Positions 54,181 through 61,367 of a stretch of 64,000 nucleotides of DNA are shown here, in pieces. The DNA is from Paludibacterium purpuratum. GTDB lineage: Bacteria > Pseudomonadota > Gammaproteobacteria > Burkholderiales > Chromobacteriaceae. The notes under the pieces are model-generated. The model was not told the DNA's origin and made no database searches. It was given only the letters and a program-made list of their open reading frames with translations. The position numbers and the translations under genes were made by a program. Location: NCBI RefSeq assembly GCF_004363805.1, contig NZ_SNZP01000008.1:62001-126000 (forward strand). The letters run 5' to 3'. How positions within the stretch are numbered: position 1 is the stretch's first letter; each line of letters opens with the position of its first letter.

Positions 54181-55068
54181 ATGGCTTCGCTGGTCAAACT
54201 GCTACTCTCCATGCTCGCCCGTCTGCCGCTAGGCTGGCTACAGATGCTCGGGGCCTTGCTCGGCCGACTCACCTTGAGTCTGTCAGCGTCCTACCGTGCC
54301 CGCATGGAGGAAAACCTCAAACATAGCAAAATTCTTCAAAATTATCAGCTTTTTCCCAAGGCGGTCAAACAATGCGCGGCGGAAACCGGCAAGGGTGCGC
54401 TCGAGCTGGCCATCGCCTGGTGCCGCGCGCCGCGGGATATCGCGCGCATGGTACAGGCTTGCGACGGCTGGGAGCATGTCGAGGCAGCCATCGCCGCCGG
54501 CCACGGCATCGTCTTCGTCACCCCGCATCTGGGTAGTTACGACATCGCGGGACGCTACATCAGCCATCGTCTGCCGTTTCCGCTAACCGCCATGTACCGT
54601 CCGCCAAAACTTGCCTGGCTGGAGCCGGTGATGAACGCAGGTCGTGCCCGCGGCAAGGGCAAAACCGCACCGGCCACCGGCGCGGGAGTGCGCGTGCTCA
54701 TGAAAGCGCTTAAATCGGGCGAAGCCACCATCATTTTGCCCGATCAGGTACCGGGCAACGGCGAAGGGGTTTGGGCACCGTTTTTCGGCCGCCCCGCCTA
54801 CACCATGACCCTGGTGCCGCGCCTGGCGATGGTGCAGGGAGTGGAAACGCTGCTGTTCTATGGCGAGCGTCTGGCGGGCGGCAAGGGCTTCAAAGTGCAT
54901 ATCCGCCCGCTGCCGGAACCATTTAGCGGCGACAAGATGGCCGATGCGGCCGTACTCAATCGCGCCGTCGAGTCGCTGATCGCCGAGAATCCGCTGCAAT
55001 ACCTGTGGAGTTACAACCGCTATAAATGCCCGGCGGGCGTGGAACCGCCGGCGGCAAGACAAGGATGA
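54181..55068 (+). CDS. LpxL/HtrB-family lipid A acyltransferase (first copy)
   Basis: Inner-membrane enzyme of the lysophospholipid acyltransferase superfamily, likely adding a secondary acyl chain to lipid A. 295 residues from the ATG at 54181; a TTG five codons upstream is an alternative, and neither has a good ribosome site. One N-terminal hydrophobic segment (3-33) and the catalytic HX4D with His116 and Asp121 (TPHLGSYDIAG). Block ILPDQVPGNGEGVWAPFFGRPAYT is the second family motif. A second paralogue follows with its start 2 bp after the stop. Confidence 0.88.
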   Translation: MASLVKLLLSMLARLPLGWLQMLGALLGRLTLSLSASYRARMEENLKHSKILQNYQLFPKAVKQCAAETGKGALELAIAWCRAPRDIARMVQACDGWEHVEAAIAAGHGIVFVTPHLGSYDIAGRYISHRLPFPLTAMYRPPKLAWLEPVMNAGRARGKGKTAPATGAGVRVLMKALKSGEATIILPDQVPGNGEGVWAPFFGRPAYTMTLVPRLAMVQGVETLLFYGERLAGGKGFKVHIRPLPEPFSGDKMADAAVLNRAVESLIAENPLQYLWSYNRYKCPAGVEPPAARQG

Positions 55069-55070
55069 CG

Positions 55071-55937
55071 ATGAAAATTTTATTTGCGCTGCTGTGGCTA
55101 ATCCGACTACTGCCCATGCCACTGATCGGCGCGCTGGCCTGGGGACTTGGCAACATCGCGTGGGCTTTAGCCGCCGACCGGCGTCGCGTCGGTCTGATCA
55201 ACCTGCGACGCTGTTTCCCCGAAATGACCGATGCCGAGCGCCATCGGCTGCTACGACGCAACTTCCGCTACATGATGCGGCTGATGCTGGAGTACGGCGT
55301 GGTCTGGTGGAGTTCGGCCAAGCGCCTGGATCGGCTGGTCACCATCAAGAACCTGCACTATGTGACAGATCTGCGAAACCAGGGCCGCGATGTGATCCTG
55401 TTCTACCCGCACTTCGTCGGTTTCGAAATGTGCGTGTTCGCACTCAATCAACATCTACCGCTTGTCAGCGTCTACTCGGCACAGAAAAACGATACGCTCG
55501 ACGCGCAGATTTACCGGGGCAGACAGCGTTATAACAACGCCTACATCGTCTCGCGCCAGGAAGGCTTGCGTCCGATCATCAAGGCCATGCGCAAGGATCA
55601 CGCGCCGTTCCTCTATCTGCCGGATCAGGACTACGGCGCTCGCGATTCGATCTTCGTCAAGTTCTTCGGTATCGACACCGCCACCATCACCGGCTTGTCG
55701 CGCATTAGCCAACTGGCTCGCGCCGCGGTGGTGCCGGCCATTGCCCGCCGCGTGGGCAACCGCTGCGAATTGGAGTTCTACCCGCCGTGGGACGACTTCC
55801 CCAGCGACGATGTCGTCGCCGACACGCAGCGCATGAACAGCTTCCTGGAAGAGCGCATCCGCGAACAGCCCGATCAATACTTCTGGCTACACAAGCGTTT
55901 CAAGACGCGCCCGCAAGGCGAAGAGAGCTTTTACTAA
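55071..55937 (+). CDS. LpxL/HtrB-family lipid A acyltransferase (second copy)
   Basis: 288 residues from the ATG at 55071 with AGGA ahead; an ATG two codons earlier overlaps the previous stop. N-terminal membrane segment (3-33). The catalytic motif is HX4E (His114, Glu119, YPHFVGFEM) rather than HX4D; both forms occur in LpxL/LpxM enzymes. Second motif FLYLPDQDYGARDSIFVKFFGIDTATITG. Together with the first copy it probably supplies two secondary acyl chains for hexa-acylated lipid A; which fatty acid each uses cannot be told from the sequence. Confidence 0.9.
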   Translation: MKILFALLWLIRLLPMPLIGALAWGLGNIAWALAADRRRVGLINLRRCFPEMTDAERHRLLRRNFRYMMRLMLEYGVVWWSSAKRLDRLVTIKNLHYVTDLRNQGRDVILFYPHFVGFEMCVFALNQHLPLVSVYSAQKNDTLDAQIYRGRQRYNNAYIVSRQEGLRPIIKAMRKDHAPFLYLPDQDYGARDSIFVKFFGIDTATITGLSRISQLARAAVVPAIARRVGNRCELEFYPPWDDFPSDDVVADTQRMNSFLEERIREQPDQYFWLHKRFKTRPQGEESFY

Positions 55938-55950
55938 CGTATCCGCCCCC

Positions 55951-56469
55951 TTATCGCCAACCGGGTGGAGGCGGCGGCATCACGTACGCCGGTCGTCGAG
56001 GCGGCGGAGCAGGAGCGGCCTCGGCACGCGCGAAGCCGCCGTACATCGGTACGCGCTCGCCTTTGGCATACATGCACTGGACATACGCCTGATCATAGCG
56101 TTGCTGTGTCATGCGCGCCGAAGCATTGGCGGCATCCGTGCCGGCCAGCGCGCCCCCCAACAAGCCGACGCCAGCGCCGACACCGGCGCCTTGATGATTT
56201 CCGCCGATCAGCGCCCCGGCCGCCGCACCGACTACCGTACCCACGGCGGCCGATGTCAGTGCGCTATGGCCGGCGTTTTGCTCTGCGCTCACGCCGTCCC
56301 CCTGGTATTGGGCATACTGGCGGCAACTCGCGTCATCCGCCTGAAACTGCTCGAACGTTTTGTCGGCCCCCGGCATGACCATCACCGATGGACCGGTCGG
56401 ATAGCTTGCGCAGGCCGTCAGCGTCAGCAATCCGGACAGACGGCACAGCGAAATGACCGTCAGCCTCAT
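55951..56469 (-). CDS. Glycine-zipper outer-membrane lipoprotein
   Basis: 172 residues from the ATG at 56469 (GGAGG ahead). Lipoprotein signal ending in TLTACASYP, with lipidated Cys at about residue 20. After a Gln/Asp-rich part there is a glycine zipper (about 73-110: AAVGTVVGAAAGALIGGNHQGAGVGAGVGLLGGALAG) of the kind that inserts in membranes or oligomerises (YMGG / Rick_17kDa-like). Tail is Pro-rich (APAPPPRRPAYVMPPPPPGWR). It overlaps the upstream small exported protein gene by 4 bp. Confidence 0.85.
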   Translation of the reverse strand: MRLTVISLCRLSGLLTLTACASYPTGPSVMVMPGADKTFEQFQADDASCRQYAQYQGDGVSAEQNAGHSALTSAAVGTVVGAAAGALIGGNHQGAGVGAGVGLLGGALAGTDAANASARMTQQRYDQAYVQCMYAKGERVPMYGGFARAEAAPAPPPRRPAYVMPPPPPGWR

Positions 56470-56822
56470 GGCGCATCCTCCCCTTCTGGCGGGGAGGCCG
56501 GGACAGGCAGCCAAGGCCCCTTGCATTTCTGTACGTACGGGTAATAGCCCTTGGGTTTATTGCAGTAATACCAAGTATTCCCCGATGTCGGCGCGGTCGA
56601 CACCTCGTTGGCCGGCATCTGCTGTACATAAACCGGCGGCGCACTCGGCACCACCACGGCCGGCGGCGGATAAGCATACACTGGCGCCGGCACCACGTAG
56701 ACGGGCTGATGCCAGTAAGGGCCGAAGCCGAAGCCCACGCCAACCACGACATGCGCGGCCATCGCGTTGGCGGCTATCGACCCGACAAAGAGCGCCGGGA
56801 CGATCTTGCCGATCCATTTCAT
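56466..56822 (-). CDS. Exported protein with C-terminal YCxxPxGYYPYV domain (copy 1)
   Basis: 118 residues. Signal peptide MKWIGKIVPALFVGSIAANAMA, a Pro/Val/Tyr-rich middle (VYVVPAPVYAYPPPAVVVP), and a C-terminal 35-residue module NTWYYCNKPKGYYPYVQKCKGPW with two cysteines. The same module ends the next protein (56882-57289). Function unknown; it looks like a cell-surface-associated small protein with one disulfide. It overlaps the glycine-zipper gene by 4 bp (ATGA), so the two are coupled. Confidence 0.8.
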   Translation of the reverse strand: MKWIGKIVPALFVGSIAANAMAAHVVVGVGFGFGPYWHQPVYVVPAPVYAYPPPAVVVPSAPPVYVQQMPANEVSTAPTSGNTWYYCNKPKGYYPYVQKCKGPWLPVPASPPEGEDAP

Positions 56823-56881
56823 AATGAACTCCTCATGCGGCTATCCATTGTGCAAGCAGGCCATCCCGTGTGCATTGAGCT

Positions 56882-57289
56882 TCATGGACGCGCCGGCACC
56901 ATTTCCCAGTGACGGCATTCGGGCACATAGGGGTAATAGCCGGCCGGATGACGGCAGTAATACCAAACCTGAGCGGGTGCGGGCGGTGCGGCGACAACGA
57001 CCGGCGGCGTGTAGGGATCCGGGTACGGATACACCGGTGCCACATAGGAATACCAAATACCGCCGACGATCCACCACCAGCCGTCGCGACCGTCATGATG
57101 GCCGTGGTACCAGTTGCCGCCGCGCCATACCGTGACGTCGCGCTCGTGGAAGCGATGAATATCGCCGGACCATCCGTCATGTCGGCGCCAATTCTGGTCG
57201 CCGTCATGATGATCGTGATCGGCCAAGGCCGGTTGTCCCAAGCAGGCAGCGCTGATGCCCAGTAAAGCCAGAATGAATTTGATGTTCAT
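56882..57289 (-). CDS. Exported protein with C-terminal YCxxPxGYYPYV domain (copy 2)
   Basis: 135 residues from the ATG at 57289; the longer frame upstream is ignored. Signal peptide MNIKFILALLGISAACLGQPALA, then a His/Asp/Trp-rich region (DHDHHDGDQNWRRHDGWSGD...HGHHDGRDGWWW) that may bind metal, a Tyr/Pro stretch, and the module VWYYCRHPAGYYPYVPECRHW, paralogous to copy 1. AAGGA is 9 bases before the ATG. A structured leader precedes it. First gene of a three-gene run ending with the glycine-zipper lipoprotein. Confidence 0.82.
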   Translation of the reverse strand: MNIKFILALLGISAACLGQPALADHDHHDGDQNWRRHDGWSGDIHRFHERDVTVWRGGNWYHGHHDGRDGWWWIVGGIWYSYVAPVYPYPDPYTPPVVVAAPPAPAQVWYYCRHPAGYYPYVPECRHWEMVPARP

Positions 57290-57547
57290 GAATCGTATTT
57301 CCTTCAGGGGGATGGTATGAAACCGCCAGCCCGCTGGCGCCTTCGGCGGGGTTTGCAACCCAACCGGCACGCTACGCGTTCATGCCCGGGGAATGGAGTT
57401 GATCTCGTTGTTATCGACGAGGTCGCGCATGGCGCGTCGACTTCGTCTTTTGGATTTGCTTACTTTATGCCGCAAAAACATGTCTTATCTGTTTAGCGAC
57501 AATTAACAAATATGTCAGCGAGGCGAAATTGCTGCATGCCATAAGAC
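57290..57547 (-). other. Leader region with three adjacent hairpins upstream of the exported-protein genes
   Basis: No gene is visible here. On the minus strand, 35-75 bases before the ATG at 57289, three short stems follow one another: GGGTT / AACCC (57349-57361), CGCC / GGCG (57338-57348) and GCCAG / CTGGC (57325-57338). This resembles a folded 5' leader, though no known riboswitch class was recognised. An AT-rich stretch near 57470-57520 is a likely promoter zone. Confidence 0.45.
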
Positions 57548-57575
57548 AAAGCCCCCGGACAATGCCGGGGGCCTT
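57548..57575 (-). terminator. Terminator of the CsgG-DUF4810-DUF799 operon
   Basis: 8-bp stem GCCCCCGG / CCGGGGGC (57551-57558 with 57565-57572), loop ACAATG, followed on the minus strand by TTTGTC. It is 25 bp beyond the DUF799 stop. Confidence 0.8.
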
Positions 57576-57599
57576 GCAATGCGACTGTCGTCCTCGAAT

Positions 57600-58265
57600 T
57601 CAGTCCGTGCCGTATTTCGGCGAGCGCGGCCCATACAGGATGCCGTTGAAGCGCCCGGCTTCCAGTAGCCGCTGATCGGCGACGCCGGCCACCGGATACG
57701 CCGCATCGCTCACCTTGTTGACCACTTGCTTGATCGCGGCCGCGATCAACTGCACCAGCAGGCCATTATTATTGTTGTTATCGTTCTCCGCGCTGGAGGC
57801 GTAGCCGGTACCAGTCCACAGCTCGGTATTGTTACGCAAGTCCACCAATCTGGCGGTCACGCTCACCGTCGCCACGCTATCGAAGACCTGGTAGCTGACC
57901 CCATACTTGTTGATATCGATGTACAGGGCGGCATCCGCGCCGAAGATCTGCCGCAACTTGGCCGGCGCAACCGCGTGAATGTCGTTGGCGGTCGTCAGGC
58001 CGTTCTGCTTAAACGTCTCGGAGACCAGGCTGACGGGAAGCACATAGTAACCGGCCTCTGCCAGTGGGTAGGTGACCTGTGCCAACACGCCGTTGCCGGC
58101 GTTCACATCGGTCGCTTCGCTCACCGGCGGCAAGACCAGAATTGAATGCGGTTTGCTGTTCTTGAAAGCGGTGTAATCCACTTGCTTGGGCGGTTGTACA
58201 GCACAGGCGGCCAGCAACGAGACAAGGCCGACTGCGAACAGCGATTTACTCATGTATTTCAACAT
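57600..58265 (-). CDS. DUF799 lipoprotein (GNA1162 family)
   Basis: 221 residues. Lipoprotein signal MLKYMSKSLFAVGLVSLLAAC with lipidated Cys21. The mature part begins PHSILVLPPVSEATDVNAG, with TYPLAEAGYYVLPVSLVSETFKQNGL and ALYIDINKYGVSYQVFDS, matching the DUF799/GNA1162 family known from Neisseria surface antigens. The fold is TolB-N-like, possibly part of an envelope transport complex. Third gene of the operon, 8 bp after the DUF4810 gene. A second possible start is four codons in. Confidence 0.85.
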   Translation of the reverse strand: MLKYMSKSLFAVGLVSLLAACAVQPPKQVDYTAFKNSKPHSILVLPPVSEATDVNAGNGVLAQVTYPLAEAGYYVLPVSLVSETFKQNGLTTANDIHAVAPAKLRQIFGADAALYIDINKYGVSYQVFDSVATVSVTARLVDLRNNTELWTGTGYASSAENDNNNNNGLLVQLIAAAIKQVVNKVSDAAYPVAGVADQRLLEAGRFNGILYGPRSPKYGTD

Positions 58266-58273
58266 GTCGATCT

Positions 58274-58642
58274 CTATTTTTTCAGATTGGACAGCAGATA
58301 GTTCATGTAAGGCGCCGATTCGGGAAATAGCTTTTGCTCGGCCTGAAAATTCTGCAGCATCATGCTGTTGTTGCCGATACTGGCATAGAGCATGCCCAGA
58401 TGGGCGTAGTAGCCCGGCGGCGGCGTGTTGCCCTTGGCGCGGATTTTCTGCAAATCCTCTTCCATTTCTGCGATCTGCTTATCCGGCCCGCTTTTCTGGT
58501 CGCCGCGCAGATAGCTATATACATGCGGCTGGTAACCTTCCCATTGATACATGGTCTGCGGCTGCGATGCACAGGCGCCGAGTCCGGCACATGCAGCCAG
58601 CATCAACACCAGGCCGCCCCGTTTCTGCATTGTCGATTTCAT
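58274..58642 (-). CDS. DUF4810 lipoprotein
   Basis: 122 residues with a lipoprotein signal ending LGACASQPQ (Cys24). The mature part MYQWEGYQPHVYSYLRGD followed by two TPR-like helices (HLGMLYASIGNNSMMLQNFQAEQKLFPESAPYMNYLL) is the DUF4810 pattern. Always found with CsgG-like and DUF799 genes as far as I know, so it probably acts in the same complex. It lies between them with 18-bp and 8-bp gaps. Confidence 0.84.
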   Translation of the reverse strand: MKSTMQKRGGLVLMLAACAGLGACASQPQTMYQWEGYQPHVYSYLRGDQKSGPDKQIAEMEEDLQKIRAKGNTPPPGYYAHLGMLYASIGNNSMMLQNFQAEQKLFPESAPYMNYLLSNLKK

Positions 58643-58660
58643 TTTCGTTCTGTCCGTCGA

Positions 58661-59341
58661 TTATTGTTGCTTTGGATGCCACGCGCCCGACTCGATGCCT
58701 TCGACCAGATGATCGACGGCTTCGCGAATCGCCAGGTCAAGCACCTTACCGTTCAACGTGGAGTCATAGCTGGCCGTGCCGCCAAAACCGAGGATTTCGC
58801 GATTCGACAACTTGTACTCGCCGGCACCCATGCTGGAATACACGACTTCGGAAGTGTGGGTATTGACAACGTTCAGGCTGACCTTGGCGTAGGCGATCTG
58901 TTGTTTGCCACTGCCCAGGAGGCCGAACAACTGGTCGTCACCGACTTCCTTACGGCCAAATTCGCTCACGTCGCCGGTAATGACGAAGTCCGCCCCCTTC
59001 AGCGATTGGGTCTTTTTCTGCAGTCCGGCCTCTTGCTGGATCTCCGCCATGTTGTCGCGATCGAGCACATTAAAGCGATTGGTCTGCTGCAGATGGGTAA
59101 TCAAGATGGTTTTGGCCTGCGAGCCGACATGATCGATGCCATCGGAGAAAACGCCACGCATATAGTTAGAACGGTTGTCGAACTTGCCGACGGCGATCGG
59201 CGCGCGCAGTCCGTTATAAGGCCGAGCGGCACTGCTCACTTGCTGAACGGCCAATGACTGGGACGTCTCGGTCGCACAGCCGGTCAACAGGGCGACAAGT
59301 GCGGCTAAAGCCAGCAAAGGCTTCGCGGGTTGGTTGAACAT
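58661..59341 (-). CDS. CsgG-family outer-membrane lipoprotein
   Basis: 226 residues from the ATG at 59341 (GGAGAG ahead). Lipoprotein signal ending ALLTGCATE. The CsgG fold is indicated by PIAVGKFDNRSNYMRGVFSDGI, LQQTNRFNVLDRDNM, GADFVITGDVSEFGR and NVVNTHTSEVVYSSMGAGEY. CsgG proper forms the curli secretion pore, but no curli subunit genes are near; these shorter relatives sit with DUF4810 and DUF799 instead. First gene of that operon, behind a promoter with a dyad. Confidence 0.88.
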   Translation of the reverse strand: MFNQPAKPLLALAALVALLTGCATETSQSLAVQQVSSAARPYNGLRAPIAVGKFDNRSNYMRGVFSDGIDHVGSQAKTILITHLQQTNRFNVLDRDNMAEIQQEAGLQKKTQSLKGADFVITGDVSEFGRKEVGDDQLFGLLGSGKQQIAYAKVSLNVVNTHTSEVVYSSMGAGEYKLSNREILGFGGTASYDSTLNGKVLDLAIREAVDHLVEGIESGAWHPKQQ

Positions 59342-59388
59342 GAGCTTTCTCTCCACCTCGAAGGCAAACAATTTACAAAAAGATAAAC

Positions 59389-59418
59389 ATTATAAAGACA
59401 TCAATGATGATGTGTATA
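59389..59418 (-). promoter_or_regulatory. Promoter with internal dyad, CsgG operon
   Basis: Minus-strand TATACA (59413-59418), 18-base spacer, perfect TATAAT (59389-59394). Within the spacer lies the inverted repeat ACATCA-N4-TGATGT (59398-59413), well placed as an operator. AT-rich surroundings. Confidence 0.6.
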
Positions 59419-59569
59419 AGTAACAACTTAAATATTCATTTCAGATAGTCATTGTTGCGCCATCGGCAACATTTGCACAAGTCTAAGCGGGTTTCGTCAC
59501 GAATTGTCAAACAATCGAAAAAGGAAAACCGCGGGGTCAGAGGCAGGAACGGAACAGGGTAAATGCGAT

Positions 59570-59590
59570 GCCGGGGACAAAGTCCCCGGC
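59570..59590 (-). terminator. Hairpin after the nuo operon
   Basis: 8-bp stem GCCGGGGA / TCCCCGGC (59570-59577 with 59583-59590) just after the DUF2818 stop. No long U tract follows, so it may act as an mRNA end or a weak terminator. Confidence 0.5.
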
Positions 59591-59595
59591 CAGGA

Positions 59596-59889
59596 TCAGG
59601 AGCGCGGATGCCAGAAGTAGCGCCAGGTAAAGCCGGGGAACGCGAAGACGACGAACAAGGCGAAGGTGCTGGCATAGAACTGCCAGTTCTGCTCATGCAC
59701 CGGCATCAATCGGGCTTCCAGCAAGCGGGCAAACACTCCCACCAGCAGATACAGCACGACGAACTCCAGCAAGCGCCAGGCAAAACGCTTGTGGGCCGTC
59801 GCCACCACCCCGCCGATGCGCGAGAGCAAAAACGGCAGGTTGGCGGCGATCAGCGCCACAATCAGCAGGACGGTCACACTGGCTTGCAT
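59596..59889 (-). CDS. DUF2818 membrane protein following nuoN
   Basis: 97 residues beginning MQASVTVLLIVALIAANLPFLLSRIGGVV, with three hydrophobic segments (about 3-22, 42-58, 70-88) and the ending FPGFTWRYFWHPRS. In Betaproteobacteria this family sits at the end of the complex I operon; its function is unknown, possibly assembly. The start lies 9 bp after the nuoN stop. A hairpin follows. Confidence 0.88.
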   Translation of the reverse strand: MQASVTVLLIVALIAANLPFLLSRIGGVVATAHKRFAWRLLEFVVLYLLVGVFARLLEARLMPVHEQNWQFYASTFALFVVFAFPGFTWRYFWHPRS

Positions 59890-59897
59890 GGCGGCGC

Positions 59898-61352
59898 TCA
59901 GAGAGAGGTCAACGATTGCTTGACGGCGGTCATGCACAGTGCCACGAGTTGCTGCGGCAGCACGCCCAGCGCCAGAAGTGCCAAGCCGTTCAGCGACAGC
60001 ACCAAACGCATGTCCGCACGCACTTCGATGGCGGCATCTTCTTCGGCATCGTCGAAATACATCGCCTTGACCACGCGCAGATAGTAGAAAGCGCCGATCA
60101 GCGACATCAGCACGGCAAAGACCGCCAGCGGAACCATCCCGGCATTGGCCGCCGCGCGAATCACCGCGAACTTGGCGTAGAAACCGGCCAGCGGCGGGAT
60201 ACCGGCCATCGAGAACATGGCCAGCAGCATCAGAAACGCATACCAGCTGTTGCGTTGGTTCAGCCCCTTGAGATCGGCGACCTTCTCGCATTCGAAGCCG
60301 GCGCGCGATAGCGCCAACAGCACACCGAACGCCGCAAGCGACATCAGCACGTAGATGATGGCGTAGTACATGGCGGACGACATCCCCTCGGCGTTGCCGG
60401 TCAGGAAACCGACCAGCAGGAACCCCATGTGCGAGATGGTCGAGTAGGCCAGCATGCGCTTGATGTTGGTCTGTACGATCGCGGTGAGGTTGCCCAGCGC
60501 CATCGACAGTACGGCGACGATCATCAGCATGCCCTGCCACTGCGACAGCAGTGCTTCCATCCCCTGCCCCAGAATGCGCGTGAGGAACACGAAGGCCGCG
60601 AGCTTGGGCGCGGAACCGATCATCAGCGTGATGGCGGTCGGCGCGCCTTGATAGACGTCAGGCACCCACATGTGGAACGGCACGGCACCCAGCTTGAAGC
60701 ACAGCCCGGCAACCAGGAACACCAGACCGAAGACCAACAGCACGGTATTGCCGTTGCCGGAGGCGATGACGCGGGCGATGGTGGCGATGTCCAGCGAACC
60801 CGTCGCGCCATACACCATCGACATGCCATACAGCAGCAGACCGGAGGCCAGCGCACCGAGCACAAAGTACTTCATCGCGGCCTCGGTTGCCGGCACCGAG
60901 TCGCGACGCAGCGCGATCAGGGCGTAGAGCGCCAACGACAACAGTTCGAGGCCGATGTACAACGTCATGAAGTGGCTAGCCGAGACCATGACGTTCATAC
61001 CGAGCAGGGCGAACAGCGTCAACGTGAAGTACTCGCCCTTGAACATCTGGCGATCCGCCACGTATTGCCGGGTATAGATCAGCACGGCGGCGGTCACGCC
61101 GTACAGGAAGAACTTGATAACGCCGGACAGCGGGTCGGCCACGAACATCTTCTGAAAGGTTTCGACCGGTACCGGTGTCCAGGCCAGGTACTGCATCGCA
61201 GCACAGCCCGCCAACGTCGCCAGCGACAACCCGTAGAGGACACCGCGCCGCTCGTCGTCGAGCAACATGTCGATCACAAGCAAGACCAGCACCGCCGAGA
61301 GCAGGAACAGCTCGGGCAAGGCCGGCATCAGGTTCAAAGTAGCCCAGTTCAT
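59898..61352 (-). CDS. nuoN: NADH-quinone oxidoreductase subunit N
   Basis: Proton-pumping membrane-arm subunit of complex I; about 14 membrane helices in 484 residues. Family marks: a conserved Lys/Glu in helices, LGLELLSLALYALIALRRDS (with the functional Glu near residue 130), KYFVLGALASGLLLYGMSM, FHMWVPDVYQGAP and the broken-helix motif NIKRMLAYSTISHMGFLL. It follows nuoM by 15 bp. Confidence 0.97.
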   Translation of the reverse strand: MNWATLNLMPALPELFLLSAVLVLLVIDMLLDDERRGVLYGLSLATLAGCAAMQYLAWTPVPVETFQKMFVADPLSGVIKFFLYGVTAAVLIYTRQYVADRQMFKGEYFTLTLFALLGMNVMVSASHFMTLYIGLELLSLALYALIALRRDSVPATEAAMKYFVLGALASGLLLYGMSMVYGATGSLDIATIARVIASGNGNTVLLVFGLVFLVAGLCFKLGAVPFHMWVPDVYQGAPTAITLMIGSAPKLAAFVFLTRILGQGMEALLSQWQGMLMIVAVLSMALGNLTAIVQTNIKRMLAYSTISHMGFLLVGFLTGNAEGMSSAMYYAIIYVLMSLAAFGVLLALSRAGFECEKVADLKGLNQRNSWYAFLMLLAMFSMAGIPPLAGFYAKFAVIRAAANAGMVPLAVFAVLMSLIGAFYYLRVVKAMYFDDAEEDAAIEVRADMRLVLSLNGLALLALGVLPQQLVALCMTAVKQSLTSL

Positions 61353-61367
61353 TGTGTTTTCCTTGCC

